Below are positions 24,788-32,734 of a stretch of DNA of 64,000 nt, in pieces. Origin of the DNA: Streptomyces sp. CA-278952 (GTDB lineage Bacteria > Actinomycetota > Actinomycetes > Streptomycetales > Streptomycetaceae). The DNA lies in assembly GCF_028747205.1 (NCBI RefSeq), contig NZ_CP112880.1, positions 6,793,501 to 6,857,500 on the forward strand, written 5' to 3'. The position numbers and the translations under genes were made by a program. Under the pieces are notes generated by a model. The model searched no databases and was not told the origin of the DNA. It was given only the letters and a program-made list of their open reading frames with translations. Position 1 is the stretch's first letter. Each line of letters starts with the position of its first letter.

Positions 24788-25965
24788 CCCGACGACCCCA
24801 CCGCGCCCTCGCCGCGGTCTGCGCCGCCGCCGTCCTCGCGCTCACCCCCGCCGCGCCCGCCCACGCGGACGCCATCCGGGACCAGCAGTGGGCCCTGGAG
24901 GCCCTGCACACCGACCGGGCCTGGGAGACCACCCGGGGCCAGGGCGTCACCGTCGCCGTCCTGGACACCGGGGTCGACGACGCCCACCCCGACCTGACGG
25001 GCCAGGTGCTCCCCGGCAAGGACCTCGTCGGCTTCGGCGCCGCCCGCGGCGACTCGTCCTGGGCCCTGCACGGCACCGCGATGGCCGGCATCATCGCCGG
25101 ACGCGGCAACGGCCCCGGGCGCTCCGACGGCATCCTCGGCATAGCCCCCGAGGCCCGGATCCTGCCGGTCCGGGTCATTCTGGAGTCCAAGGACCCCGCC
25201 CGGGCCAAGGCCCGCAAGTCCCGCGGCACCGCCCTCGCCGACGGCATCCGCTGGGCCGCGGACAACGGCGCCGACGTCATCAACCTCTCCCTGGGCGACG
25301 ACAGCAAGTCCGCCCACCCCGACCCCGGAGAGGACGCGGCCATCCAGTACGCCCTGTCCAAGGGCGTCCCCGTCGTCGCGTCAGCGGGCAACGGCGGCGA
25401 GAAGGGGGACCGGATCTCCTACCCCGCCGCCTACCCCGGGGTGATCGCGGTCGCCGCGGTCGACGAGTACGGCACACACGCCTCGTTCTCCACCCGCCGC
25501 TGGTACGCCACCGTCAGCGCCCCCGGCGTCGACATCGTGGTGGCCAACCCGGACGGGCACTACTACATCGAGTGGGGCACATCGGCCGCCGCCGCGTTCG
25601 TCTCCGGCGCGGTCGCCCTGGTCCGGGCCGCCCACCCCGGCCTGGACCCGGCCCAGATCAAGAAGCTCCTGGCCGACACCGCCCGCGACGCCCCCGCCGA
25701 GGGCCGTGACGACGCCCGGGGCTACGGCATCGTCGACCCGGCGGAGGCCATCGAGGCGGGCTCCCGGCTGCGTCCGGCCGACCTGGACGCCAAGGCCGCC
25801 CCGGCGGGACACCGGGGGCGGTACTTCGGCGATGGCCCGGCCCCGGCCCGTACCGCCGACGCGATGGCCAACTGGGCCGCCCCGCTCGCCGGCGGCCTCG
25901 GCGCGGCGCTGCTGGCCGCGGCCGTCGTCCTGTGGCGCGGCCGGAACGCCCCCGGCCGCCGCTGA
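24784..25965 (+). CDS. Mycosin-like S8 subtilase, membrane-anchored
   Basis: 393 residues: a signal peptide (ALAAVCAAAVLALTPAAPAHA), the subtilisin domain with the catalytic Asp61 (VLDTGVDD), His96 (LHGTAMAG), oxyanion Asn203 (SAGNGG) and Ser267 (EWGTSAAAAF), and a C-terminal transmembrane helix (ALLAAAVVLWRGR). This is the MycP layout of type VII secretion systems, with an active site facing outside the membrane. No EccC, EsxA or other ESX gene occurs in the window, so it is better viewed as an orphan mycosin. The ATGA overlap with the proline-rich protein gene suggests that protein is its partner or substrate. Confidence 0.9.
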   Translation: MTRRPHRALAAVCAAAVLALTPAAPAHADAIRDQQWALEALHTDRAWETTRGQGVTVAVLDTGVDDAHPDLTGQVLPGKDLVGFGAARGDSSWALHGTAMAGIIAGRGNGPGRSDGILGIAPEARILPVRVILESKDPARAKARKSRGTALADGIRWAADNGADVINLSLGDDSKSAHPDPGEDAAIQYALSKGVPVVASAGNGGEKGDRISYPAAYPGVIAVAAVDEYGTHASFSTRRWYATVSAPGVDIVVANPDGHYYIEWGTSAAAAFVSGAVALVRAAHPGLDPAQIKKLLADTARDAPAEGRDDARGYGIVDPAEAIEAGSRLRPADLDAKAAPAGHRGRYFGDGPAPARTADAMANWAAPLAGGLGAALLAAAVVLWRGRNAPGRR

Positions 25966-25996
25966 GCGCACCGCGCCCGGACCGGCCCGCGTCGAT

Positions 25997-26947
25997 TCAC
26001 CGGCTCGCCCCGGACACCGCGTCCGACCGGTCGCGCGCGGCCGGATCCCGAGCCTGATCAGCGGTGTGCCCGTCGCCGCGCGGGGCGGCCCCGCGGTGCA
26101 CCACGACCACCGCCACCAGCCCCAGCGCCAGACCGAGCACGGTCCGGGGGCCGAACGGCTCCCCGAACATCAGGGCTCCCCACACCGCCGTGACCGGGGC
26201 CATCAGGAACATGAGCGTGTTGACCGCCGTGACGCCCGAGCGCCTCAGGATCAGCCAGTACAGCCCGTACCCGCCGAAGGTGGACAGCACCACCAGCCAG
26301 CCGACCGCGCCCCAGAACGCGGGCTCGGCGGGCGGCAGCGCGGTCCCCGTGCCGACGGCGAGCGCGGTGAAGACCACGGTGCTGGCGGCACAGTGGACGG
26401 TCAGTGACACCGACGGGGCCACCCGGGTGGCGGAACGGCTCTCCAGGAAGGTGGCCGCCACCAGCGACAGCATGCCGGCGAACGGCAGGGCGTAGGCCCA
26501 CCCGGCCACCCCGGCGGCGGCCGAGGCGTCGGCCGTCGTCACCACGACGACCCCGGCCACCCCCAGGCACAGGCCGAGCCACTGCCGGGCGGTCACGTAA
26601 CTCCGCAGCAGCGGTCCGGCCAGCGCCCCCGCCACCAGGGGCTGGACGCCGTCGATCAGGGCCGTGGTGCCCGTGGAGACCCCGAGCTGGATCGCGTAAT
26701 AGACGGTCAGCAGATAGCCGCTCTGCGACAACGCGCCGATCACCGCCTGCCGGGCCATGTCCCGGGCGCCGAGGCCCCGCCAGGAGGCGCGCGCGACGGT
26801 CACCGCGACCAGGGCCAGCACGACCGTCAGCGGCAGGAACCGCCACATCAGGATCGTGAGGGCGGAGGCGCTGCCGGCGCCGAGCTTGGCCCCGATGAAC
26901 CCGGAGCTCCAGCACAGCACGAAGGCGACCGGGAGCAGGACGTTCAT
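25997..26947 (-). CDS. EamA/DMT family transporter
   Basis: 316 residues with ten predicted helices in two EamA repeats (LLPVAFVLCWSSGFIGAKLG; GWAYALPFAGMLSLVAATFLESRSATR; YGLYWLILRRSGVTAVNTLMFLMAPVTAVWGALMFGE). Such drug/metabolite transporters export amino acids or small metabolites. The ATG at 26947 begins the first helix; an in-frame ATG at 27049 would read through the TetR operators and is rejected. It is divergent from a tetR gene and probably repressed by it through two identical operators. Confidence 0.9.
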   Translation of the reverse strand: MNVLLPVAFVLCWSSGFIGAKLGAGSASALTILMWRFLPLTVVLALVAVTVARASWRGLGARDMARQAVIGALSQSGYLLTVYYAIQLGVSTGTTALIDGVQPLVAGALAGPLLRSYVTARQWLGLCLGVAGVVVVTTADASAAAGVAGWAYALPFAGMLSLVAATFLESRSATRVAPSVSLTVHCAASTVVFTALAVGTGTALPPAEPAFWGAVGWLVVLSTFGGYGLYWLILRRSGVTAVNTLMFLMAPVTAVWGALMFGEPFGPRTVLGLALGLVAVVVVHRGAAPRGDGHTADQARDPAARDRSDAVSGASR

Positions 26948-26958
26948 GACGCACCTCG

Positions 26959-27006
26959 CTATACAGATCGGTATACCTACGCTCTCGACTATACAGATCG
27001 GTATAC
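26959..27006. promoter_or_regulatory. Duplicated TetR operators
   Basis: The 18-mer CTATACAGATCGGTATAC occurs twice exactly (26959-26976 and 26989-27006), 30 bp apart. Each copy contains the dyad TATAC-N6-GTATA. They lie between the divergent EamA and TetR start codons, the second only eight bases before the tetR ATG. Confidence 0.85.
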
Positions 27007-27014
27007 TCGTTGCC

Positions 27015-27620
27015 ATGGGTACTTCCGAGGAACTGCGCCGCATCACCATGACGCCCGCCGCGCGACGGGCCCTCGTGGCCGCCGAGCGGCTCTTCTACGA
27101 CCGGGGCATCCATGCCGTCGGAGTGGACCTGATCGCCGCCGAGGCCGGGGTGACCAAGAAGACCCTCTACGACCGCTTCGGCTCCAAGGAGCAGATCGTC
27201 GTGGAGTACCTCGCCGACCGCGACGAACGCTGGCGCGCCTTCCTCGCCGAGCGCCTCGACGCCGCGCCCCCCGTGCCGCGCGCCCGGATCCTGGCCGTCT
27301 TCGACGCCTCGCGCGCCTGGATGGCGGAGAACGGCTCCAAGGGGTGCAGCATGGTCAACGCCCATGCGGAGATCAGCGACCCGTCCCACCCGGCGCACGC
27401 GGTCATCACCGGCCAGAAGCAGTGGATGCTGGACCTGTTCACCCGGCTCGCCCGGGACGTCGAGGGCCTCGGCCCCGAGGCCGCCGACCGGCTGGGCCGG
27501 ACGCTCATGCTGCTGCACGAAGGGGCCCTGGTCGCCCACGGACTGCAGGTCTTCCCGGACCCCGTCGCCCACGCCCGCGAGGAGGCGGCCGCCCTGCTGG
27601 CCGGGGCGACGGACCGCTGA
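27015..27620 (+). CDS. TetR/AcrR family transcriptional regulator
   Basis: 201 residues. The HTH is RALVAAERLFYDRGIHAVGVDLIAAEAGVTKKTLYDRFGSKEQIVVEYLADRD; the C-terminal ligand domain includes GCSMVNAHAEISDPSHPAHAVITGQKQWMLDLFTRLARD. The ATG at 27015 is preceded closely by the second operator copy, suggesting strong autoregulation. It is divergent from the EamA exporter and is the likely repressor of it, relieved by an exported compound. Confidence 0.92.
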   Translation: MGTSEELRRITMTPAARRALVAAERLFYDRGIHAVGVDLIAAEAGVTKKTLYDRFGSKEQIVVEYLADRDERWRAFLAERLDAAPPVPRARILAVFDASRAWMAENGSKGCSMVNAHAEISDPSHPAHAVITGQKQWMLDLFTRLARDVEGLGPEAADRLGRTLMLLHEGALVAHGLQVFPDPVAHAREEAAALLAGATDR

Positions 27621-27679
27621 GCCCTGCGCCCGCCCCACCTGCGGGCAGGCGGCCGGACGCCAGGCACTACCCTCGTCCC

Positions 27680-28408
27680 GTGGAGCTCAAGAACATCCCG
27701 GACCCCGGTTTCTCCGACGACGACGGCTCGGCGTCCCCCGCCCTGACCAGGGCTCTGGACGCCTGGTCCCGCGACCGGAGCGCCGTCGGCCCGGTCCTCA
27801 CCGCGCTGCGTGACGCCCGGCTCCTGGTCCCCGTCGTCGCCGTGCTCGGTGAGGTCGAGGAGGACGGGAAGGGGCTCCGGCGCGAGAAGACCAGCGACAT
27901 GGCCGTGCCCACCCTCCGGGCCGGCGACCGGCGCGCGCTCCCCGCCTTCACCTCGACCGCGTCACTGGCGCTCTGGGACCCGGAGGCGCGCCCCGTGGCC
28001 GTACCGCTGCACCAGGCGCTCCAGGCCGCCGCCCACGAGCAGGCCGACACCGTCGTGCTGGACCTTGCCGGGCCCGTCGCCTTCGAGCTGAGCGGGCAGG
28101 CGCTCCTGGCCCTCGCCGAGAACCGCACCAGCACCGACCCGCTCCAGGACCCCGCCGTCATCGCGGCCGTACGGGAGACCGTGGCCGCCGACCCCGCCGT
28201 GGTCCGCGCCCACCTCGGCCCCGGCAGCGCGGACGGCACCCTCGCCCTCGTCCTCGCCCCCGACGCCGTGCCCGCCGAGGCGGCCCGCCGCATCGCGCAG
28301 GCGCTGGCGGCCAGCGAGGCGCTGCGGGCCCGGCTGGTGAGCGGCCTGGATCTGGCCGTTCTCCCCGCCGGCACGCCCACACCGGGGGAGCCCCTCTTCG
28401 CCCGCTGA
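27680..28408 (+). CDS. SseB-like family protein
   Basis: 242 residues with the SseB N-terminal fold: ALTRALDAWSRDRSAVGPVLTALRDARLLVPVVAVLGE, then EKTSDMAVPTLRAGDRRALPAFTSTASLALWDPEARPVAVP, and a C-terminal SseB-like extension (ALAASEALRARLVSGLDLAVLP). The name comes from a Salmonella/E. coli serine-sensitivity gene; function in actinobacteria is unclear. TACCCT ends exactly six bases before the GTG, so translation is probably from a leaderless mRNA. In related actinobacteria it is a frequent neighbour of infC; here the aquaporin and DUF1844 genes lie between. Confidence 0.85.
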   Translation: MELKNIPDPGFSDDDGSASPALTRALDAWSRDRSAVGPVLTALRDARLLVPVVAVLGEVEEDGKGLRREKTSDMAVPTLRAGDRRALPAFTSTASLALWDPEARPVAVPLHQALQAAAHEQADTVVLDLAGPVAFELSGQALLALAENRTSTDPLQDPAVIAAVRETVAADPAVVRAHLGPGSADGTLALVLAPDAVPAEAARRIAQALAASEALRARLVSGLDLAVLPAGTPTPGEPLFAR

Positions 28409-28523
28409 CGTGCCGGGCCGAACCGGGACGACCCGTTCGACGCGCGCCACGTGCCCGCCGCCGTGAGAATTGTCGGGAATGCGGAGAAATCCGACCGGCC
28501 GATCAAGCTCGCGAGGTGGTTCC

Positions 28524-29237
28524 ATGCAGAAGCGGATCGTGGCGTCAGAGTTCCTCGGCACCGTGCTGCTGGTGTTCTTCGCCGTGGGGTCCGCGGTGGT
28601 CGCCGTCGAGTACCTCGGCACGGTGGGCATCGCCCTCACCTTCGGCTTCACCCTCCTCGCGCTGGCCTACGCGCTCGGCCCGATCTCCGGCTGCCATGTC
28701 AATCCCGCGGTGACGCTGGGCATGTATATGGCGGGCCGGATCGGCATCCGTACGGCCGTCGAGCGCTGGGCGGCCCAGTTCCTCGGCGCGGTCGTCGGCG
28801 CGGCCCTGCTGTTCCTGCTGGCGAAGCAGATCCCGGGCCTGGAGACCAGCGGCGAGTTCGGCACCAACGGCTACGACGACCGGTCGGCCGTCGGCATCAG
28901 CATCGGCGGCGCGTTCCTCGCCGAGGTGGTCCTGACGTTCCTGCTCGTCTACGTGGTCCTCGCGGTGACCCACAAGGTGGCGGTCACCGGCTTCGACGGG
29001 CTGCCCATCGGCCTGGCGCTCGCCGCGGTCCACCTCGTGGGCATCCCGCTGACCGGCACGTCGGTCAACCCGGCGCGCAGCTTCGGCCCGGCGCTCTTCG
29101 CGGGCGGCGCGGCCCTCTCCCAGCTCTGGCTGTTCATCCTCGCGCCCCTGGTCGGCGGCGCGATCGCCGCCTACGCCCACCGGCTCACCCACCCCTGCCC
29201 CAACGTCCTGCCCACGGAGACCGAGGACGCCATCTGA
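28524..29237 (+). CDS. aqpZ: Aquaporin Z-type water channel
   Basis: 237 residues with six helices and both half-helix signatures, HVNPAVT and SVNPARS. The His and Thr before the second NPA (VHLVGIPLTGTSVNPARS) and its Arg are the aromatic/arginine filter residues of water-selective AqpZ rather than the GlpF pattern. The ATG at 28524 with GAGGTGG is used. It should equilibrate water across the membrane; an osmotic role fits the betaine transporter elsewhere in the window. A terminator follows. Confidence 0.93.
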   Translation: MQKRIVASEFLGTVLLVFFAVGSAVVAVEYLGTVGIALTFGFTLLALAYALGPISGCHVNPAVTLGMYMAGRIGIRTAVERWAAQFLGAVVGAALLFLLAKQIPGLETSGEFGTNGYDDRSAVGISIGGAFLAEVVLTFLLVYVVLAVTHKVAVTGFDGLPIGLALAAVHLVGIPLTGTSVNPARSFGPALFAGGAALSQLWLFILAPLVGGAIAAYAHRLTHPCPNVLPTETEDAI

Positions 29238-29266
29238 GGAACGATCCCGGCCGGCCGCACGTACGC

Positions 29267-29304
29267 GGAAGCCCGCCGCCCCACGGGGGGACGGCGGGCT
29301 TTCC
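29267..29304. terminator. Terminator between aqpZ and the DUF1844 gene
   Basis: AAGCCCGCCG (29269-29278) pairs with CGGCGGGCTT (29292-29301), flanked by GG/TCC that can extend the stem. It lies between convergent genes and can serve both. Confidence 0.75.
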
Positions 29305-29323
29305 GGCGTAAGGGGAAGGGAGG

Positions 29324-29686
29324 CTAGCCGTAGACGGGACCGGTGTACTTCTCGCCCGGGCCGTGGCCGGGCTCGTCCGGCACCAGCGAGGCCTCGCGGA
29401 AGGCGAGCTGGAGGGACTTCAGGCCGTCGCGCAGCGGGGAGGCGTGGAAGGTGCTGATCTCCGTGGCGCTCGCGTCCAGCAGTCCGGCCAGCGCCTGGAC
29501 CAGCTTGCGGGCCTCGTCGAGGTCCTTGTGCTCCTCGCCCTCCTCGGTGAGGCCGAGCTTCACGGCGGCTGCGCTCATCAGGTTGACGGCGACCGTCACG
29601 ATCACCTCGACCGCGGGGACCTCCGCGATGTCGCGGGCCATGTCGTCGAAGCCGGGGTTCTCACTGCTGGGGGTCGCGTCACTCAT
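29324..29686 (-). CDS. DUF1844 domain protein
   Basis: 120 residues, mostly a DUF1844 helical domain ([41 protein letters not shown]) with an acidic, disordered tail. The frame is open to 29779, but the ATG at 29686 is preceded by TATCGT with exactly six bases between, the usual leaderless arrangement. The family is conserved next to infC in actinobacteria; function unknown. Confidence 0.88.
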   Translation of the reverse strand: MSDATPSSENPGFDDMARDIAEVPAVEVIVTVAVNLMSAAAVKLGLTEEGEEHKDLDEARKLVQALAGLLDASATEISTFHASPLRDGLKSLQLAFREASLVPDEPGHGPGEKYTGPVYG

Positions 29687-29807
29687 GCCCACACGATAAG
29701 GCCAGGCCACCGCCCTCCCGCGCGCGGGAGCCGCTTCGGGACCGCCGGGGCGGACATGGGGGCGACGGCGGGGGGACACAGGATTAGCGCCCCCGGAGCC
29801 GGGCTGC

Positions 29808-30112
29808 TAACCTTGTGTAACGACCGGCCGGACACCTATGTGCCCGGCCCACAAGTGGAGGCTCCGATCTCCCACCTGACCGTCCTCACCGGACGGCGGG
29901 TCACCGGTCAAGCGGTCCCCATCGTTCCGTACGGACGATGGAGCCGCTCGATGCGCCCCGTGGTTGACCACGGCGGTGCTCCGGTATTTCCAGGAGCCCC
30001 GCCTGTGTCCCGTCCGGGGCGTTTTTGTTGTTCCGGAGCGGTTGGTCTTGACGTTATAAGACGTTACGCGGCTGTCCGCCAGGCGGTCGCGTGGTGCTAC
30101 CGAGGAGGATCC
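29808..30112 (+). promoter_or_regulatory. Structured leader of the infC-rpmI-rplT operon
   Basis: A likely -10 (TAACCT at about 29807-29812) opens a 300-base region that contains no convincing gene but several stable hairpins: AGCGG...CCATCGT / ACGATGG...CCGCT (29911-29948), CCGTGGT/ACCACGG (29958-29973) and an intrinsic terminator (29996-30026). The arrangement resembles attenuated leaders of ribosomal protein operons, such as the L20-controlled infC leader of Bacillus. Whether L20 or another ligand controls it is inference. Confidence 0.65.
29996..30026 (+). terminator. Intrinsic terminator within the infC leader
   Basis: GCCCCG (29996-30001) pairs with CGGGGC (30015-30020), followed by G and five T residues. 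It lies 87 bases before the infC start and therefore could attenuate transcription into the operon. Confidence 0.72.
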
Positions 30113-30772
30113 ATCAGCGCCGAGCCCCGCATCAACGACCGGATTCGCGTTCCCGAGGTCCGACTTGTCGGCCCCAGTGGCGAGCAGGTCGGGATTGTTC
30201 CGCTTGCCAAGGCCCTGGAGCTCGCACAGGAGTACGACCTCGACCTGGTCGAGGTGGCGGCGACAGCCCGTCCGCCCGTGTGCAAGCTCATGGACTACGG
30301 GAAGTTCAAGTACGAGTCGGCCATGAAGGCCCGTGAGGCGCGCAAGAACCAGGCGCACACGGTCATCAAGGAGATGAAGCTCCGGCCGAAGATCGACCCG
30401 CACGACTATGACACCAAGAAGGGTCACGTCGTCCGGTTCCTCAAGCAGGGCGACAAGGTCAAGATCACGATCATGTTCCGTGGTCGTGAGCAGTCCCGCC
30501 CCGAGCTGGGTTTCCGACTGCTCCAGCGTCTCGCTTCGGACGTGGAGGACCTGGGCTTCATCGAGTCCAACCCGAAGCAGGACGGCCGGAACATGATCAT
30601 GGTTCTGGGCCCGCACAAGAAGAAGACCGAAGCCATGGCCGAGGCCCGTGAGGCCCAGGCCGCCCGCAAGGCGGAGCGTCAGGGCACGACCGATGCACCG
30701 TCCGAGGGCGACACCGCCGAGGCTCCGGCCGAAGCGGCCGAGGCTCCGGCCGAGACACCTTCCGAGGCGTGA
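30113..30772 (+). CDS. infC: Translation initiation factor IF-3 (ATC start)
   Basis: 219 residues. The conserved N-domain begins at once with [29 protein letters not shown]; the linker and C-domain follow ([55 protein letters not shown]). A Glu/Ala/Pro-rich tail of about 35 residues ends the protein. No ATG, GTG or TTG lies in frame near the conserved start; the codon after AGGAGGATCC is ATC (30113). Rare AUU/AUC starts are a known autoregulatory device of infC because IF-3 rejects them. The in-frame ATG at 29951 would add 54 residues read through the terminator and is not believed. IF-3 dissociates 70S ribosomes and proofreads start codons. Confidence 0.93.
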   Translation: MSAEPRINDRIRVPEVRLVGPSGEQVGIVPLAKALELAQEYDLDLVEVAATARPPVCKLMDYGKFKYESAMKAREARKNQAHTVIKEMKLRPKIDPHDYDTKKGHVVRFLKQGDKVKITIMFRGREQSRPELGFRLLQRLASDVEDLGFIESNPKQDGRNMIMVLGPHKKKTEAMAEAREAQAARKAERQGTTDAPSEGDTAEAPAEAAEAPAETPSEA

Positions 30773-30830
30773 CCTCCGGGGGCTGCCATCCAGGCGCCCC
30801 CGGGTCCCCCGGAATCCCATAGAGATCTGA

Positions 30831-30867
30831 CGCCCCTGCAGTCCGGTGCCCCGCACCGTGAGGGGCG
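30831..30867 (+). ncRNA. Nested stem-loop upstream of rpmI
   Basis: CGCCCCT (30831-30837) pairs with AGGGGCG (30861-30867), enclosing an inner stem CGGTGC (30844-30849) with GCACCG (30853-30858). It ends about ten bases before the rpmI ribosome site. It may be an operator for feedback by L20 or L35, or an RNase site that adjusts IF-3 to ribosomal protein ratio. Only the structure is seen; the role is inference. Confidence 0.5.
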
Positions 30868-30892
30868 CCACTGACGAGGAGAGAACGGCGCG

Positions 30893-31087
30893 ATGCCGAA
30901 GAACAAGACGCACAGCGGTGCCAGCAAGCGCTTCAAGATCACCGGCTCCGGCAAGGTGCTCCGCGAGAGGGCCGGCAAGCGCCACCTTCTCGAGCACAAG
31001 TCGTCCAAGAAGACCCGCTCGCTGACCGGCACGGTCGTCGTGGCTCCGGCCGACGCCAAGAAGATCAAGAAGCTTCTCGGCAAGTGA
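30893..31087 (+). CDS. rpmI: 50S ribosomal protein L35
   Basis: 64 residues, full length: [20 protein letters not shown] at the start and [14 protein letters not shown] in the middle are diagnostic of bL35. GAGGAGAG precedes the ATG. It is the second gene of the conserved infC-rpmI-rplT operon; L35 sits near the exit-tunnel side of the 50S subunit. Confidence 0.98.
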   Translation: MPKNKTHSGASKRFKITGSGKVLRERAGKRHLLEHKSSKKTRSLTGTVVVAPADAKKIKKLLGK

Positions 31088-31194
31088 GGCTCGGCCTCCG
31101 GCTCGCCCCGGAGGCACGACCTCGATCACACCGGGACCAATTCGTTTCCGGGCCGTGTGAGGACACCCACGGCCCCGCTACAAGGAGTTAACAA

Positions 31195-31578
31195 GTGGCA
31201 CGCGTCAAGCGGGCAGTCAACGCCCACAAGAAGCGCCGGGCAATCCTCGAGGCGGCCAAGGGCTACCGCGGGCAGCGCTCGCGCCTGTACCGCAAGGCCA
31301 AGGAGCAGGTCACCCACTCCCTGGTCTACAACTACAACGACCGCAAGAAGCGCAAGGGCGACTTCCGTCAGCTGTGGATCCAGCGCATCAACGCCGCTGC
31401 CCGCCAGAACGGTATGACGTACAACCGCCTCATCCAGGGTCTGAAGGCCGCCAACATCGAGGTGGACCGCAAGATCCTGGCCGAGCTCGCGGTCAACGAC
31501 GCCAACGCGTTCGCCGCCCTTGTCGAGGTCGCTCAGAAGGCCCTCCCGAGCGACGTCAACGCCCCGAAGGCCGCCTGA
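31195..31578 (+). CDS. rplT: 50S ribosomal protein L20
   Basis: 127 residues with a GTG start and AAGGAG site. [54 protein letters not shown] and [17 protein letters not shown] are the bL20 landmarks. L20 binds 23S rRNA early in 50S assembly and in several bacteria represses its own operon by binding leader RNA. A strong terminator follows. Confidence 0.98.
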   Translation: MARVKRAVNAHKKRRAILEAAKGYRGQRSRLYRKAKEQVTHSLVYNYNDRKKRKGDFRQLWIQRINAAARQNGMTYNRLIQGLKAANIEVDRKILAELAVNDANAFAALVEVAQKALPSDVNAPKAA

Positions 31579-31604
31579 TCCAGGCACCCCCTTCCAGGTA
31601 GCGA

Positions 31605-31641
31605 ACCGGACCCGCAGGCGCACGCCGCCTGCGGGTCCGGT
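31605..31641 (+). terminator. Terminator after rplT
   Basis: A perfect 16-bp stem (ACCGGACCCGCAGGCG at 31605-31620 with its complement at 31626-31641) and a five-base loop lie 26 bases after the rplT stop. Confidence 0.88.
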
Positions 31642-31716
31642 GCGTTGACCCGCCGACCCACCCCGCCCGACACCCCACACCGCCACAGCCGTACGCAGAG
31701 AGGCTCGCCGCCGATC

Positions 31717-32562
31717 ATGGGCACCCCCGAATTGATCTCCCCGCGTTCCCCCCGTGTCGCCGCCGCCCGCCGGCTGGCCCGCCGCACCTTCCGCGGCAAG
31801 GAGCGCAGGTTCATCGCCGAGGGGCCCCAGGCCGTACGCGAGGCCGCCGCCCACCGGGGCGGCGACGGCGAGCCGACGCTCATCGAGCTGTTCGCCACGC
31901 CCGAGGCCGCCGACCGGTACGCCGACATCGTCGAGGCCGCCCACACCGCGGGCGCCCGGGTTCACCTGGCCGACGACGACGTCCTCGCCGACGTCTCGCA
32001 GACCGTGACCCCGCAGGGCCTCATCGGCGTCTGCCGCTTCCTGGACACCCCGTTTCAGGAGATCCTCGCCGCGAAGCCCACCCTGGTGGCCGTTCTGGCC
32101 AACGTACGGGACCCCGGGAACGCCGGGACGGTACTGCGCTGCGCCGACGCGGCCGGCGCGGACGCGGTGATCCTGACCGACGCCTCGGTCGACCTCTACA
32201 ACCCCAAGTCCGTACGGGCCTCGGCCGGTTCGCTCTACCACCTGCCCGTCGCCGTCGGCGTCCCCGTCGAACGGGCCGTGCAGGGCCTCAGGGACGCCGG
32301 GGTGCGCATCCTCGCCGCCGACGGGGCCGGGGCCGACGACCTGGACGACGAGCTGGACGCGGGCACCATGGGCACCCCCACCGCCTGGGTCTTCGGCAAC
32401 GAGGCCTGGGGGCTCCCCGAGGAGACCCGCGCGCTCGCCGACGCCGTCGTCCGCGTCCCCATCCACGGCAAGGCGGAGAGCCTCAACCTCGCCACCGCCG
32501 CCGCCGTCTGCCTGTACGCCTCCGCCCGCGCGCAGCGTCCCCGGCGCACCCCCGACGCGTAA
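31717..32562 (+). CDS. TrmH/SpoU family RNA 2'-O-methyltransferase
   Basis: 281 residues from the ATG at 31717. The N-terminal substrate-binding domain (RRLARRTFRGKERRFIAEGPQAVREA) is followed by the SpoU knot fold: VLANVRDPGNAGTVLRCADAAGADAV (motif 1), WVFGNEAWGLPEE (motif 2) and VPIHGKAESLNLATAAAVCLY (motif 3). It methylates a ribose in 23S rRNA or tRNA using SAM. Its position after rplT and before pheST is conserved in actinobacteria. The exact target nucleotide is not deducible; thiostrepton-resistance-type methyltransferases are related. Confidence 0.9.
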   Translation: MGTPELISPRSPRVAAARRLARRTFRGKERRFIAEGPQAVREAAAHRGGDGEPTLIELFATPEAADRYADIVEAAHTAGARVHLADDDVLADVSQTVTPQGLIGVCRFLDTPFQEILAAKPTLVAVLANVRDPGNAGTVLRCADAAGADAVILTDASVDLYNPKSVRASAGSLYHLPVAVGVPVERAVQGLRDAGVRILAADGAGADDLDDELDAGTMGTPTAWVFGNEAWGLPEETRALADAVVRVPIHGKAESLNLATAAAVCLYASARAQRPRRTPDA

Positions 32563-32734
32563 CGCAGCGCAGCGCCGACGGCCCGTCAGCACACGATCCC
32601 AGCCATTCCCGCGCCCCTCCCACCGGCGCACTCCTCTCCGCGCCCCCACAGGGTGTCGCCGGTTCACCACCGCCTAGTAGGGTGACGAACTCGGGGGCCC
32701 ACTGCACCGGTTCGAGAGGTGGGGATACGGGAAG

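Noticed and set aside
24784..25965. Reading the mycosin as evidence of a type VII secretion locus
   Set aside because: No EccB, EccC, EccD, EccE or Esx genes are seen within the window on either side.
29951..30112. ATG-started 54-residue extension of infC
   Set aside because: It would be translated through the leader hairpins and terminator, and IF-3 homologues begin at the AEPRIND block.
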